Below are positions 35,737 through 44,212 of a DNA stretch of 64,000 bases, piece by piece (position 1 is the first letter of the stretch; every line of letters starts with the position of its first letter). The DNA lies in the NCBI RefSeq assembly GCF_902859735.1, contig NZ_CADIJY010000007.1:140644-204643 (forward strand), read 5' to 3'. A program made the position numbers and the translations under genes. This DNA comes from Achromobacter aegrifaciens. GTDB lineage: Bacteria; Pseudomonadota; Gammaproteobacteria; Burkholderiales; Burkholderiaceae_B. The notes beneath the pieces are model-generated. The model worked only from the letters and a program-made list of their open reading frames with translations, ran no database searches and was not told where the DNA came from.

Positions 35737-36912
35737 ATGAGAAAAACCGCAATCCGCGGCAGCGCCGCCCTCGTGCTTGCGCTGACCGCGTTCGCGGCCG
35801 GCGCGCAGCAAAAGCCGGTCGACATCGGCTTCATCGGCACCCTGTCCACGCCCGCCGGCTACATCGGCGAAGACGAGCGCGACGCCTTCATGCTGGCGGT
35901 CAAGGAAGGCGGCGGCAAACTCGGCGGCGTGCCGGTCAATGTGCGCGTGGAGGACGACGCGCTCAAGCCCGCCAACGCCAAGCAGATCGCCGACAAGATG
36001 GTGCAGGGCGGCGTGCGGCTGTTCACGGGCATCAACTTCTCCAACGTCATGGCGGCCGTGGGGCCGACCGTGCTGAACGCGGGCGGCTTCTATGTCAGCC
36101 TGAACGCGGGCCCCTCCAACTACGCCGGCAAGGCCTGCAACCCGAACTACTTCTCGGTGGCGTTCCAGAACGACTCCTACGCCGACACCGCGGGCCTTGC
36201 CGCCAACGAGCTGGGCGCCAAGCGCGTGGTCATCATGGCGCCCAACTACCAGGCCGGGCGCGATGCGGTGGCCGGCTTCAAGCGCACCTACAAGGGCGAG
36301 ATCGCCGACGAGATCTACACCAAGCTGGAACAGGCCGACTTCTCGGTGGAACTGGCGCGCATCCGCTCGCTCAATCCCGACGCCATCTTCCAGTTCCACC
36401 CCGGCGGCGCGGGCATCAACCTGACCAAGCAATTCGCCAACTCCGGCCTGGCCGACAAGATCCGCATGATCACGCCCATCTACTCGATGGACGACCGCAT
36501 GCTGGCCGCGACCGGCAATGCCGGCAAGGGCTTCTACCTGAGCTCGTTGTGGAGCGCGGATCTCGACAACCCGCAGAGCAAGCATTTCGTCGAAGCCTTC
36601 ACCAAGGCCTACAACCGCGCGCCCACCGCCTATGCGGCCCAGGCCTACGACACCGCCAACCTGATCGGCTCCGCACTGAAGGCCGTGGACGGCGACATCA
36701 CCGGCCGCGCTGACGACTTCCGCAACGCGCTGCGCCGCGCCGACTTCCCCAGCGTGCGCGGCAAGTTCAAGTTCGGCCCCAACCAGCATCCGATCCAGGA
36801 CTGGTACCTGCTGCACATCGAGGCCGGCCCCGACGGCAAGCTGGTCTACAAGAACCTGAAGGTCATCGCCCGCGACCATACCGACGTGCACGCCGCCGAC
36901 TGCAAGATGTAA
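35737..36912 (+). CDS. Liv-type ABC substrate-binding protein (aromatic-acid operon)
   Basis: A 391-residue type I periplasmic binding protein with a signal peptide ending FAAGA near residue 23. DIGFIGTLSTPAGYIGEDERD starts the mature fold. It begins the livKHMGF-like cassette of this operon. Because it is co-directional with the 3-hydroxybenzoate/gentisate genes, an aromatic acid is the likely ligand. A 9-bp hairpin separates it from the permease gene. Confidence 0.92.
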   Translation: MRKTAIRGSAALVLALTAFAAGAQQKPVDIGFIGTLSTPAGYIGEDERDAFMLAVKEGGGKLGGVPVNVRVEDDALKPANAKQIADKMVQGGVRLFTGINFSNVMAAVGPTVLNAGGFYVSLNAGPSNYAGKACNPNYFSVAFQNDSYADTAGLAANELGAKRVVIMAPNYQAGRDAVAGFKRTYKGEIADEIYTKLEQADFSVELARIRSLNPDAIFQFHPGGAGINLTKQFANSGLADKIRMITPIYSMDDRMLAATGNAGKGFYLSSLWSADLDNPQSKHFVEAFTKAYNRAPTAYAAQAYDTANLIGSALKAVDGDITGRADDFRNALRRADFPSVRGKFKFGPNQHPIQDWYLLHIEAGPDGKLVYKNLKVIARDHTDVHAADCKM

Positions 36913-36924
36913 GTCCGCACGACG

Positions 36925-36952
36925 CCCGGCGGATTGCGCGCAGTCCGCCGGG
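36925..36952 (+). other. Hairpin between binding-protein and livH genes
   Basis: Perfect 9-bp stem CCCGGCGGA/TCCGCCGGG with a 10-nt loop, 13 nt after the binding-protein stop. No T tract; probably an mRNA-stability or read-through control element. Confidence 0.75.
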
Positions 36953-36974
36953 TCCACTCCACGAGGAGTCCCCA

Positions 36975-37889
36975 ATGCTGATGTTCCTGGAGCAGGTCTT
37001 GAATGGCCTGCAGTACAGCGCATTGCTGTTCCTGCTGTCGGCGGGCTTGACGCTGGTGTTCGGCATCATGAACGTCATCAACCTGACGCACGGTTCGTTC
37101 TACATGGTCGGCGCGTTCTGCGCGGCCAGCGCCGCGGCGGCCACCGGATCGTTCCTGGCCGCGCTGCTGGCGGCGCTGGCGGGCGCGGCGCTCTATGGCC
37201 TGGTGGTGGAGTTGCTGGTGATCCGCCATCTGTACCGCCGCGACCACCTGGACCAGGTGCTGGCCACGCTGGGCCTGACGCTGTTCACCAACGAGATGGT
37301 GACGGTGCTGTTCGGCCGCAGCCCGCCCTTCATGGACATCCCGCCCTTCCTGTCGGGCTCGGTGGAGATCCTGCCCGGCCTGAACTATCCCCTCATGCGG
37401 CTGGCCTTTATCGGCGCTGGCGTGCTGGTGGCGCTGGGGCTGTGGCTGCTGATCTCGCGCACGCGCGTCGGCATGCTGGTACGCGCGGGCGCCGACGACG
37501 GCGAAATGGTCGACGCGCTGGGCGTGAACATCCAGCGCCTGTTCACGCTGATCTTCACGCTAGGCGCCCTGCTCTGCGGCTTTGCCGGCGTGATGGCGGC
37601 GCCGCTCCTGGCGGTGGAGATCGGCATGGGCGAGCGCATCCTCATCACCACCTTCGTGGTCATCGTGGTGGGTGGCGTGGGTTCGGTGCGCGGCGCGCTG
37701 GTCGGTTCTCTGATGATAGGCATGACCGATGCGCTGGGGCGCGCCTACATCCCGTTCTGGATGTCGCGGCTGCTGCCGCCGGAGCTGTCGGACTCGGCGA
37801 GTTCCAGCCTGGTTTCGGCCAGCATCTACATCCTGATGGCCATCGTGCTGCTGTTCAAGCCGCGCGGCCTGGTGCCCGCGCAGCGATAG
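36975..37889 (+). CDS. livH: Liv-type ABC permease LivH
   Basis: A 304-residue permease with about eight membrane helices. The start LEQVLNGLQYSALLFLLSAGLTLVFG is the usual LivH N-terminus (here in one stretch with INLTHGSFYMVGAF following), and the coupling region GADDGEMVDALGVN is conserved. It is the first permease of the aromatic-acid importer. Confidence 0.94.
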   Translation: MLMFLEQVLNGLQYSALLFLLSAGLTLVFGIMNVINLTHGSFYMVGAFCAASAAAATGSFLAALLAALAGAALYGLVVELLVIRHLYRRDHLDQVLATLGLTLFTNEMVTVLFGRSPPFMDIPPFLSGSVEILPGLNYPLMRLAFIGAGVLVALGLWLLISRTRVGMLVRAGADDGEMVDALGVNIQRLFTLIFTLGALLCGFAGVMAAPLLAVEIGMGERILITTFVVIVVGGVGSVRGALVGSLMIGMTDALGRAYIPFWMSRLLPPELSDSASSSLVSASIYILMAIVLLFKPRGLVPAQR

Positions 37890-37900
37890 GAACGATACCC

Positions 37901-38869
37901 ATGACCAGAAAAACCATCGTCAACACGATAGGACTGCTGCTGTTCGTGCTGGTGCCGGCCATCGCGTCGGCCACGGGCGAGAGCTTCCTGATCAACCTGA
38001 TGACCCGCTTTCTCATCTACGCCATCGCCGCCGTCAGCCTGGACCTGATCCTGGGCTACGGCGCCATGGTCAGCTTCGGCCATGCCGCCTTCTTCGGGCT
38101 GGGCGGCTATGTGATCGGCATCGCGGGCTTTCACCTGAGTCAGGGCGACACACTGTTCGGCTGGAGCGGCAGCAACGCGGCGCTGGTGATGTGGCCGCTG
38201 GCCATCGCTGCCGCCGCTCTCGCCGGCCTGGTGGTCGGCTTTCTGTCGCTGCGGACCTCGGGCGTGCAGTTCATCATGATCACGCTGGCCTTTGGACAGA
38301 TGCTGTACTTCATCCTGGTCGGCCTGATGGTCTACGGCGGCGACGATGGCCTGTCCATCGACACGCGCAACACCCTGCCCGGCCTGGACATGAACAACCC
38401 CACCGCCTTCTATTACGTCTGCCTGGCGCTCATGACGGCATGGATCCTGGCCTGCCGCCGCATCGTCAATTCGCCCTTCGGCATGGCGCTGCAAAGCATC
38501 AAGCAGAATCCGCGCCGCAGTATCGGACTGGGCCTGGCACCGCTGCGCTACCGGCTCACCGCCTTCGTGCTGTCGGCCGCGGGCACCGGGCTGGCGGGCG
38601 CCCTGTGGGCCAACTACGCGCTCTTCGTCAGCCCCGACATGTCGTCCTGGCAGAAGTCCGGCGAACTCATGGCCATGGTGATCCTGGGCGGCATGGGGTC
38701 CATCTTTGGCCCCGTACTGGGCGTGGCCGTGTACCTGGGCCTGGAACAGGTCGCCACCGCCTGGACCGAACACTGGATGCTGATCCTGGGGCCTGTGCTG
38801 GTGCTGGTGGTGCTGTTCGGCAAGCGCGGCGTCTATGGCTGGCTGGTGGGAGGCAAGCACCATGACTGA
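37901..38869 (+). CDS. livM: Liv-type ABC permease LivM
   Basis: A 322-residue permease. The LivM hallmark SLDLILGYGAMVSFGHAAFF is at about residues 46-65, and the cytoplasmic loop has ALQSIKQNPRRSIGLGL. It starts 11 nt after livH and overlaps livG by 8 nt. Confidence 0.94.
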   Translation: MTRKTIVNTIGLLLFVLVPAIASATGESFLINLMTRFLIYAIAAVSLDLILGYGAMVSFGHAAFFGLGGYVIGIAGFHLSQGDTLFGWSGSNAALVMWPLAIAAAALAGLVVGFLSLRTSGVQFIMITLAFGQMLYFILVGLMVYGGDDGLSIDTRNTLPGLDMNNPTAFYYVCLALMTAWILACRRIVNSPFGMALQSIKQNPRRSIGLGLAPLRYRLTAFVLSAAGTGLAGALWANYALFVSPDMSSWQKSGELMAMVILGGMGSIFGPVLGVAVYLGLEQVATAWTEHWMLILGPVLVLVVLFGKRGVYGWLVGGKHHD

Positions 38870-39614
38870 TCATCCCAAGCTGGAAATCCGCGACCTGCAG
38901 AAATCCTTCGGCGCCGTGCGCGCGACCCAAGGCGTCAACCTGCAGGTCCGGCCCGGCGAACTGCATGCGCTCATCGGCCCCAACGGCGCGGGCAAGACCA
39001 CGCTGCTGTCGCAGATCAGCGGCGAGATCCTGCCGGACTCGGGCGACATCCTGCTGGATGGCCGCGACATCACCCGCATGCCCGCCCACAAGCGGCCCGC
39101 GGCCGGGCTGGCGCGTTCGTTCCAGATCAGCCAGCTCTACCCCGCCTTCAGCGCCGAGGACAACGTCGCCATGGCGGTGCAGGCGCACAGCCCCGGCGGC
39201 TTCAACCTGTGGAAGAACGCCCGCCGCCTGCCGCAACTGCGCCAACCCGCCAGAGAGGCGCTGGAACGCGTCGGCCTGAGCGGCCGCGCCCACGTACGGG
39301 TTTCGGAACTGGCCCACGGCGAAAAGCGCCAGCTGGAACTGGCGATGGCCTTGTCGCTGGATGCCTCGCTGTTGCTGCTGGACGAGCCCATGGCCGGCAT
39401 GGGCGCCGAGGAATCCCAACGCATGACCGCCCTGCTGCAGGAGCTGAAGGGCCGCTACGCCATCCTGCTGGTCGAACACGACATGGACGCCGTCTTCGCC
39501 CTGGCCGACCGGATCACCGTGCTGGTCTACGGCAAGACCATCTTTACAGGCACGCCGGACGAGGTGCGCCACCATCCCGACGTGCGCGCCGCCTATCTGG
39601 GCGAGGAGGACTGA
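38862..39614 (+). CDS. livG: Liv-type ABC ATPase LivG
   Basis: A 250-residue ATPase. Walker A GPNGAGKTT, Q-loop SFQISQLYP, Walker B LLLLDEPMAGMG and the switch EHDMDAVF are intact. The signature reads VSELAHGEKRQLELA, the degenerate LSxGxxR form common in LivG. The ATG at 38862 was chosen because it overlaps the livM stop and follows GGAGG; an upstream ATG gives a non-homologous leader. Confidence 0.94.
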   Translation: MTDHPKLEIRDLQKSFGAVRATQGVNLQVRPGELHALIGPNGAGKTTLLSQISGEILPDSGDILLDGRDITRMPAHKRPAAGLARSFQISQLYPAFSAEDNVAMAVQAHSPGGFNLWKNARRLPQLRQPAREALERVGLSGRAHVRVSELAHGEKRQLELAMALSLDASLLLLDEPMAGMGAEESQRMTALLQELKGRYAILLVEHDMDAVFALADRITVLVYGKTIFTGTPDEVRHHPDVRAAYLGEED

Positions 39615-40306
39615 TGCTGCAACTCAAGCAACTGCAGGCCGGCTACGGCGCGAGCAAAGTGCTGTTCGGCGTGGACCTGGACATCGCCGCGCGCCAGGTC
39701 GTATCCCTGATCGGCCGCAACGGCATGGGCAAGACCACCACCGTCAAGACCATCATGGGCATGCTGCCCGCCCAGGGCGGCAGCATCCTGCTCGACGACC
39801 AACCCATCGCGGGCCAGGCCCCGCACCGCATCGCCCAGCTGGGCATCGGCCTGGTACCCGAAGGCCGCCGCGTCTTCGGCTCGCTGTCGGTGGAAGAAAA
39901 CCTGATCGCCACCGCCCGCAACACCCGCGCCGGCTGGCACGTCGGCCGCGTCTTCGACCTGTTCCCGCGCCTGAAGGAGCGCCGCGCCCAATCCGCCCGC
40001 ACGCTGTCCGGCGGCGAACAACAAATGCTCGCCGTCGGCCGCGCCCTCCTCATCAACCCGCGCCTGCTCATCCTGGACGAAGCCACCGAAGGCCTGGCGC
40101 CGCTGATCCGCCACGAAATCTGGAACTGCCTGCGCCGCCTGAAGGAAGAAGGCCAGACCATCCTGGTGATAGACAAGAACCTGAAGGAAATGGCGACGCT
40201 CGTCGACCGCCACCACGTCCTGGAAAAGGGCCGCGTGGTCTGGCAAGGCAGCCCCGCGGAGCTCGCCGCGCAGCCCGAACTCGCGCAGCGCTACCTGGGC
40301 GTCTAG
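39614..40306 (+). CDS. livF: Liv-type ABC ATPase LivF
   Basis: A 230-residue ATPase with Walker A GRNGMGKTT, signature LSGGEQQMLAVGRALL and Walker B LLILDEATEGLAP. Start and livG stop share one base (TGATG). It ends the gentisate-transport operon and its stop overlaps the stop of the convergent VOC gene (40303-40306). Confidence 0.95.
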   Translation: MLQLKQLQAGYGASKVLFGVDLDIAARQVVSLIGRNGMGKTTTVKTIMGMLPAQGGSILLDDQPIAGQAPHRIAQLGIGLVPEGRRVFGSLSVEENLIATARNTRAGWHVGRVFDLFPRLKERRAQSARTLSGGEQQMLAVGRALLINPRLLILDEATEGLAPLIRHEIWNCLRRLKEEGQTILVIDKNLKEMATLVDRHHVLEKGRVVWQGSPAELAAQPELAQRYLGV

Positions 40307-40665
40307 TCGGACGATTCGCAAAAACTCAGCCGATTCCCGAACGGATCGATGACCGCCATCACCCGCCCCCACGGCATCTCTTCCACGCCCGGCCGCATAT
40401 AGCCATAGCCCTTGACGTTCACCTCGGCCTGGAACTCGTCCACGCCCCGCATCCGCACGAACACCGCGGATCCGGGCGTGGCATCGCCGTGGTGTTCGCT
40501 CAGGTGCAGCGTCAGGTCGCCGCGATGCACTTGCGCATACAGCGGCATGCCCGGCTCGAAGCGATGCTCCCAGTCCCATTCGAACCCGAGAAAATCCAGA
40601 TAGAACTCGCGCGCCTTTTCGACGGAGAAAATACGCAAGATGGGAATGGCAGCTTGCAGATGCAT
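40303..40665 (-). CDS. VOC-family (glyoxalase/bleomycin-resistance fold) protein
   Basis: A 120-residue single VOC-domain protein: IPILRIFSVEKAREFYLDFLGF at the N-terminus (two pieces) and MPWGRVMAVIDPFGNRLSFCE at the C-terminus, with possible metal ligands H and E in LHLSEHHGD and FCE. Similar small proteins are annotated as bleomycin resistance or glyoxalase; the function is not established. It converges on livF with overlapping stops. Confidence 0.85.
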   Translation of the reverse strand: MHLQAAIPILRIFSVEKAREFYLDFLGFEWDWEHRFEPGMPLYAQVHRGDLTLHLSEHHGDATPGSAVFVRMRGVDEFQAEVNVKGYGYMRPGVEEMPWGRVMAVIDPFGNRLSFCESSD

Positions 40666-40730
40666 GACGGCCCCAGATCAATAAGCAAGGACGCTCAGCA
40701 TAGACCACGAACCGCACTGCAAGGCGCGGA

Positions 40731-40758
40731 GCGCAAGGCGCAAGACGCAAGACGCAAG
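40731..40758 (+). repeat. Four tandem 7-bp repeats
   Basis: GCGCAAG, GCGCAAG, ACGCAAG, ACGCAAG in a row, just before the Y block of repeat locus 3, whose own start contains the similar GACGCAAG. Confidence 0.85.
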
Positions 40759-40770
40759 CACACACCATCC

Positions 40771-41095
40771 CGACGCAAGACACCGCGTAAGCCCCAAAAG
40801 GCCGCCCGCGCGGCCGGCCTGGGGCGGGCCCCGCAAGACACGCCACCAAACACAGATGTCGGCAAGAACCAGAAGAACGCCAATCGCCCCAGCTGACGTC
40901 AAGTTTCAACCGCCAGAGCCCGTCGCGTCGGCGGCCCGCGGTGTGCGGGGCGTCGATAAGCCCGAGGGAATCTGAAGGAACCGCCGCAGGCGGTGACGAA
41001 GATGACGAAGGGGGGGGCCGCCGAGGCAAGTCCGGAGCGAACGCTCCGGACCGCAATCGCAGCCCCGCACACCGCGGGCCGCCGACGCGACGGGC
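40771..41095 (+). repeat. Repeat locus 3: a single Y-X unit
   Basis: Fills most of the gap between the VOC gene and the Bug gene. It has the Y block (40771-40845, nearly identical to the other two) and an X module (40918-41095), joined by about 70 variable nt sharing only short patches (AGAACGCCAA, CGCCCCAGC). There is no mirrored left unit, so one Y-X unit can exist alone. No gene is evident in 40666-41126. Confidence 0.9.
40918..41095 (+). repeat. X module, copy 3, with compensatory changes
   Basis: Perfect 34-bp inverted arms (40918-40951 and 41062-41095). They differ from copy 1R at four positions per arm, and every change is matched in the opposite arm. The core is 110 nt; the GGCC-GAA-GGCC hairpin is replaced by ACCGCC-GCA-GGCGGT, and a GC-rich insertion follows the second GACGAAG. 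The GATAAGCCCGAGGGAATCTG and GACGAAGATGACGAAGG stretches are unchanged. Confidence 0.92.
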
Positions 41096-41126
41096 GTCTA
41101 AAGAACCACCCGGCGCTAAACAAACA

Positions 41127-42143
41127 TCAATTCAAACTAGCACCCGAGATCTTCACAATCTCCTGATACTTCGCCTTCTCGCTCTTGACGAACTCAGCAA
41201 ACGCCTCAGGCGTCATCGGCGCAGCCTCAGACCCCATCGTCAACAAGCGCTGCTTCACATCCGCCTGCTGCATAGCATCGGCATAAGCCTTGTTCAGCTT
41301 AGCCACCACCGGCGCCGGCGTGCCGCCCGTCGTGAACACCCCGAACCAGGTCCCCAGGTCAAAGCCCTTGATCCCCGACTCTTCCACCGTAGGCACATCC
41401 GCCAGCAGCGAAGAACGCTTGGCAGTCGTCACGGCCAATGCCTTGACCTTGCCGTCCTTGATCAGCGGCGCCGAAGCCGCCAGGTTGTCGAACATGAAAT
41501 CCGACTGTCCCGACAGCAGCGCCAACTGCGCAGGCGCCGCGCCCTGGTAAGGAATGTGCTCGACATTGATCCCCGCGCGCGCCTTCAGCAGCTCGCCCGA
41601 CAGATGGCCCGCGCTGCCGTTGCCGCCCGAACCGTAGTTCAGCTTGCCCGGATTCTTCTTGGCATAGTCGATCAGATCGGCCAGCTTCTCGATCTTGTTC
41701 TTCTGCGCGAACTCGACGTTCATCACCAGCACATTGGGCACCGAGGCCACGATGGTCACCGGCGCGAAGTCCTTCACCGGGTCATACGGCAGATTGGCGA
41801 ACAGCCAGGGATTGATGGCGTGGGTCGCGACCGCGCCCATCACCAGCGTGTAGCCGTCGGCCGGCGCCTTGGCCACTAGGTCGGCGCCGATGTTGCCGCC
41901 CGCGCCCGAACGGTTCTCCACGATGACCGGTTGGCCCAGCGAGCCGCGCACCTTCTCGGCCAGCATGCGGGCCATGGTGTCCAGCGGGCCGCCAGGCGGG
42001 TAAGGCACGACGAAGCGCAGCGGCTTGGTCGGGAAATCGGTGGCCTGGGCCAGCGCCGGGGCGCCGAAAGGCAGGGTGGCGGCCAGCGCCACGGCGCCTT
42101 GCAACAGGGCGCGGCGCACAGCGCTGCGGGGGGTCTGCGTCAT
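41127..42143 (-). CDS. Bug-family (TctC-like) periplasmic solute-binding protein
   Basis: A 338-residue protein with a Sec/Tat-like N-terminus (RRALLQGAVALAATLPF, cleavage after PALA-Q) and the Bug pattern PTKPLRFVVPYPPGGPLD, VENRSGAGGNIGADLVAKAPADGYT, KRSSLLADVPTVEESG. It stands alone, with no TctAB genes. GAGGAG precedes the ATG at 42143; nine more upstream codons are possible but lack a site. The last 50 or so codons favour G/T endings, unlike the rest of the gene, and this end abuts repeat locus 3. Confidence 0.94.
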   Translation of the reverse strand: MTQTPRSAVRRALLQGAVALAATLPFGAPALAQATDFPTKPLRFVVPYPPGGPLDTMARMLAEKVRGSLGQPVIVENRSGAGGNIGADLVAKAPADGYTLVMGAVATHAINPWLFANLPYDPVKDFAPVTIVASVPNVLVMNVEFAQKNKIEKLADLIDYAKKNPGKLNYGSGGNGSAGHLSGELLKARAGINVEHIPYQGAAPAQLALLSGQSDFMFDNLAASAPLIKDGKVKALAVTTAKRSSLLADVPTVEESGIKGFDLGTWFGVFTTGGTPAPVVAKLNKAYADAMQQADVKQRLLTMGSEAAPMTPEAFAEFVKSEKAKYQEIVKISGASLN

Positions 42144-42281
42144 GATGTTGTTCTCCTCGCTTCGGATCAATAGCGGTCAGTAGCATACCGCAGCGAGGAA
42201 TAAGGCGTAACAAAGAGATACCAGCAGAACCCCTGGCTGTTCACGCCGCTGCCCCGTCACGGCAACCCGCCGCCCCAAGAA

Positions 42282-42303
42282 AAAACCGCCCGAAGGCGGT
42301 TTT
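42282..42303 (-). terminator. Rho-independent terminator of the Aap operon
   Basis: Perfect 9-bp stem AAAACCGCC/GGCGGTTTT with a CGAA (TTCG on the minus strand) tetraloop, followed by a T run on the minus strand, 7 nt past the aapP stop. Confidence 0.93.
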
Positions 42304-42309
42304 GAAGCA

Positions 42310-43050
42310 TCAGTGCAGGATCTGGCTCAAGAAGAGCTTGGTCCGGTCGTTCTGCGGATTGTCGAAGAACTCGTCCGGGCTGTTCTGCTCGATGATCTCG
42401 CCGCGGTCCATGAAGATCACGCGGTTGGCGACCTTGCGCGCGAAGCCCATTTCGTGGGTCACGCAGATCATGGTCATACCGCTTTCCTGCGCCAGGTTGA
42501 CCATCACGTCCAGCACCTCCTTGACCATTTCCGGGTCCAGCGCCGAGGTCGGCTCATCGAACAGCATGATCTTGGGGCTCATGCACAGCGAACGCGCGAT
42601 CGCCACACGCTGCTGCTGGCCGCCCGAGAGCTGGCCAGGGAATTTCTTGGCCTGGTCCGGAATGCGCACGCGCTCCAGGTACTTCATGGCCGTGGCCTCG
42701 GCTTCCGCGCGCGGCTTCTTCAGCACCCACATGGGCCCCAGCGTCAGGTTTTCCAGCACGGTCAGGTGCGGGAACAGGTTGAAGTGCTGGAACACCATGC
42801 CGACGTCCTTGCGGATGGTCTCGATGTGCTTGAGATCGTTGGTGAGCTCCGTGCCGTCCACGATGATGTGGCCCTTCTGGTGCTCTTCCAGGCGGTTGAT
42901 GCAGCGGATCATGGTGGACTTGCCCGAGCCCGACGGCCCGCACACCACGATGCGCTCACCCGGCGCGACGTCCAGGTTGATGTTGCGCAGCACGTGGAAC
43001 TGGCCGTACCACTTGTTCACGTCCTGCAATTTGATGATGGCATCAGACAT
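42310..43050 (-). CDS. aapP: Amino-acid ABC importer ATPase (AapP/GlnQ-like)
   Basis: A 246-residue ATPase. Walker [11 protein letters not shown]-loop [17 protein letters not shown], signature [15 protein letters not shown], Walker [15 protein letters not shown] and switch CVTHEMGFA are intact and of the polar amino-acid type. It is the last gene of aapJQMP and ends at a terminator. Confidence 0.96.
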   Translation of the reverse strand: MSDAIIKLQDVNKWYGQFHVLRNINLDVAPGERIVVCGPSGSGKSTMIRCINRLEEHQKGHIIVDGTELTNDLKHIETIRKDVGMVFQHFNLFPHLTVLENLTLGPMWVLKKPRAEAEATAMKYLERVRIPDQAKKFPGQLSGGQQQRVAIARSLCMSPKIMLFDEPTSALDPEMVKEVLDVMVNLAQESGMTMICVTHEMGFARKVANRVIFMDRGEIIEQNSPDEFFDNPQNDRTKLFLSQILH

Positions 43051-43110
43051 GCCTGTACTCCCGTAAGTATCGCGGTGCGCGTCCGCCCGGGGCGGACGCG
43101 CTGCAAAGTT

Positions 43111-44211
43111 CTAGCGTGCGTGTCCCGTGGCCAGGCGTTTTTCCAGCGCCTGGCTGTACTTGGACATGGAGAAGCAGAAGACGAAGTAGATGAGCGAAAT
43201 GAACAGGTACGCCTCCACCCCGAATCCGCGCCATGCCGCGTCGGACAAGGCCGCCTTGGCCGCCAGCGTCAGGTCGAAGATGCCGATGATCACCACCAGC
43301 GAGGTGTCCTTGAACAGCGCGATGAAAATGCTGACCAGCGGCGGGATCACGATCTTCAGCGCCTGCGGCAGGATGATCTTGCGCATCTGCTGCCAGTAGT
43401 TCAGGCCCAGCGAATCCGCGCCCTCGTACTGGCCCTTGGGAATCGCCTGCAAGCCGCCGCGCACCGTTTCGGCGATGTACGCCGCCGCGAACATGATGAT
43501 CGCGATCTGCGCGCGCAGCAGCTTGTCGATGGAGAAGCCTTCGGGCAGGAACAGCGGCAGCATCACCGAGGACATGAACAGCAGGCTGATCAGCGGCACG
43601 CCGCGGATCAGCTCGATGTACACGACGCACAGCGCCTTGATGGCAGGCATCTTGGAGCGCCGGCCCAGGGCCAGCAGCACGCCGATGGGGAAGGCGAAGG
43701 CGATGCCGAACGTGGACAGGATCAGCGTCAGCGGCAGGCCGCCCCAGCGCGCGTTTTCCACGTAGGTCAGGCCGAACACGCCGCCCCACATCAGGAGCGC
43801 CACGGCCGTCAGGCCCACGGTCCAGATGACGGCGAGCTTCCAGTTCCAGAAGCGGCGGATGCCGCTGCAGACGATCACGGCCACCAGGATGATGGTTGCG
43901 ATCAGCGGACGCCATTGCTCGTCGTAGGGATAGGTGCCGAACAGGATCAGCCGGTGCTTCTCGATGATGAACGCCCAGCAGGCGCCCCCGGAAGCGCGGC
44001 ACTCCTGCGCGTTGGCCGCGGAGAAGTTCGCCTTGATGAAGGCCCATTCCACCAGCGCAGGCACTGCCATCAGCAGGAACCACGCCAGCAGCACCGTGAT
44101 GAGGATATTCAGCGGCGAGGAGAACAGGCGCGACTTGATCCAGGCCCAGGCGCCCACCTGGGTGCTGGGCGGCGGCAGGCCTTCGGCGGGGATATGCGAA
44201 GTGCTGCTCAT
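43111..44211 (-). CDS. aapM: General L-amino-acid ABC permease AapM
   Basis: A 366-residue HisM-type permease. The EAA-like docking sequence is GADSLGLNYWQQMRKIILPQA, and PFGTYPYDEQWRP-type periplasmic sequence and extra N-terminal helices give the long AapM form. It starts one base after aapQ ends and pairs with AapQ as the membrane channel. Confidence 0.95.
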   Translation of the reverse strand: MSSTSHIPAEGLPPPSTQVGAWAWIKSRLFSSPLNILITVLLAWFLLMAVPALVEWAFIKANFSAANAQECRASGGACWAFIIEKHRLILFGTYPYDEQWRPLIATIILVAVIVCSGIRRFWNWKLAVIWTVGLTAVALLMWGGVFGLTYVENARWGGLPLTLILSTFGIAFAFPIGVLLALGRRSKMPAIKALCVVYIELIRGVPLISLLFMSSVMLPLFLPEGFSIDKLLRAQIAIIMFAAAYIAETVRGGLQAIPKGQYEGADSLGLNYWQQMRKIILPQALKIVIPPLVSIFIALFKDTSLVVIIGIFDLTLAAKAALSDAAWRGFGVEAYLFISLIYFVFCFSMSKYSQALEKRLATGHAR

Positions 44212-44212
44212 A

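Noticed and set aside
33569-35752. A 727-codon open frame on the minus strand opposite the FAD oxidoreductase and hydroxylase
   Set aside because: It is the antisense shadow of two well-supported genes; long antisense frames are expected at this GC content and the His/Ala-rich translation has no recognisable domain. The same applies to those at 15782-17947 and 20966-23083.
13697-41095. The repeats as insertion sequences or CRISPR arrays
   Set aside because: There is no transposase frame or obvious target-site duplication, and the repeats are few, long and palindromic, not short and regularly spaced.
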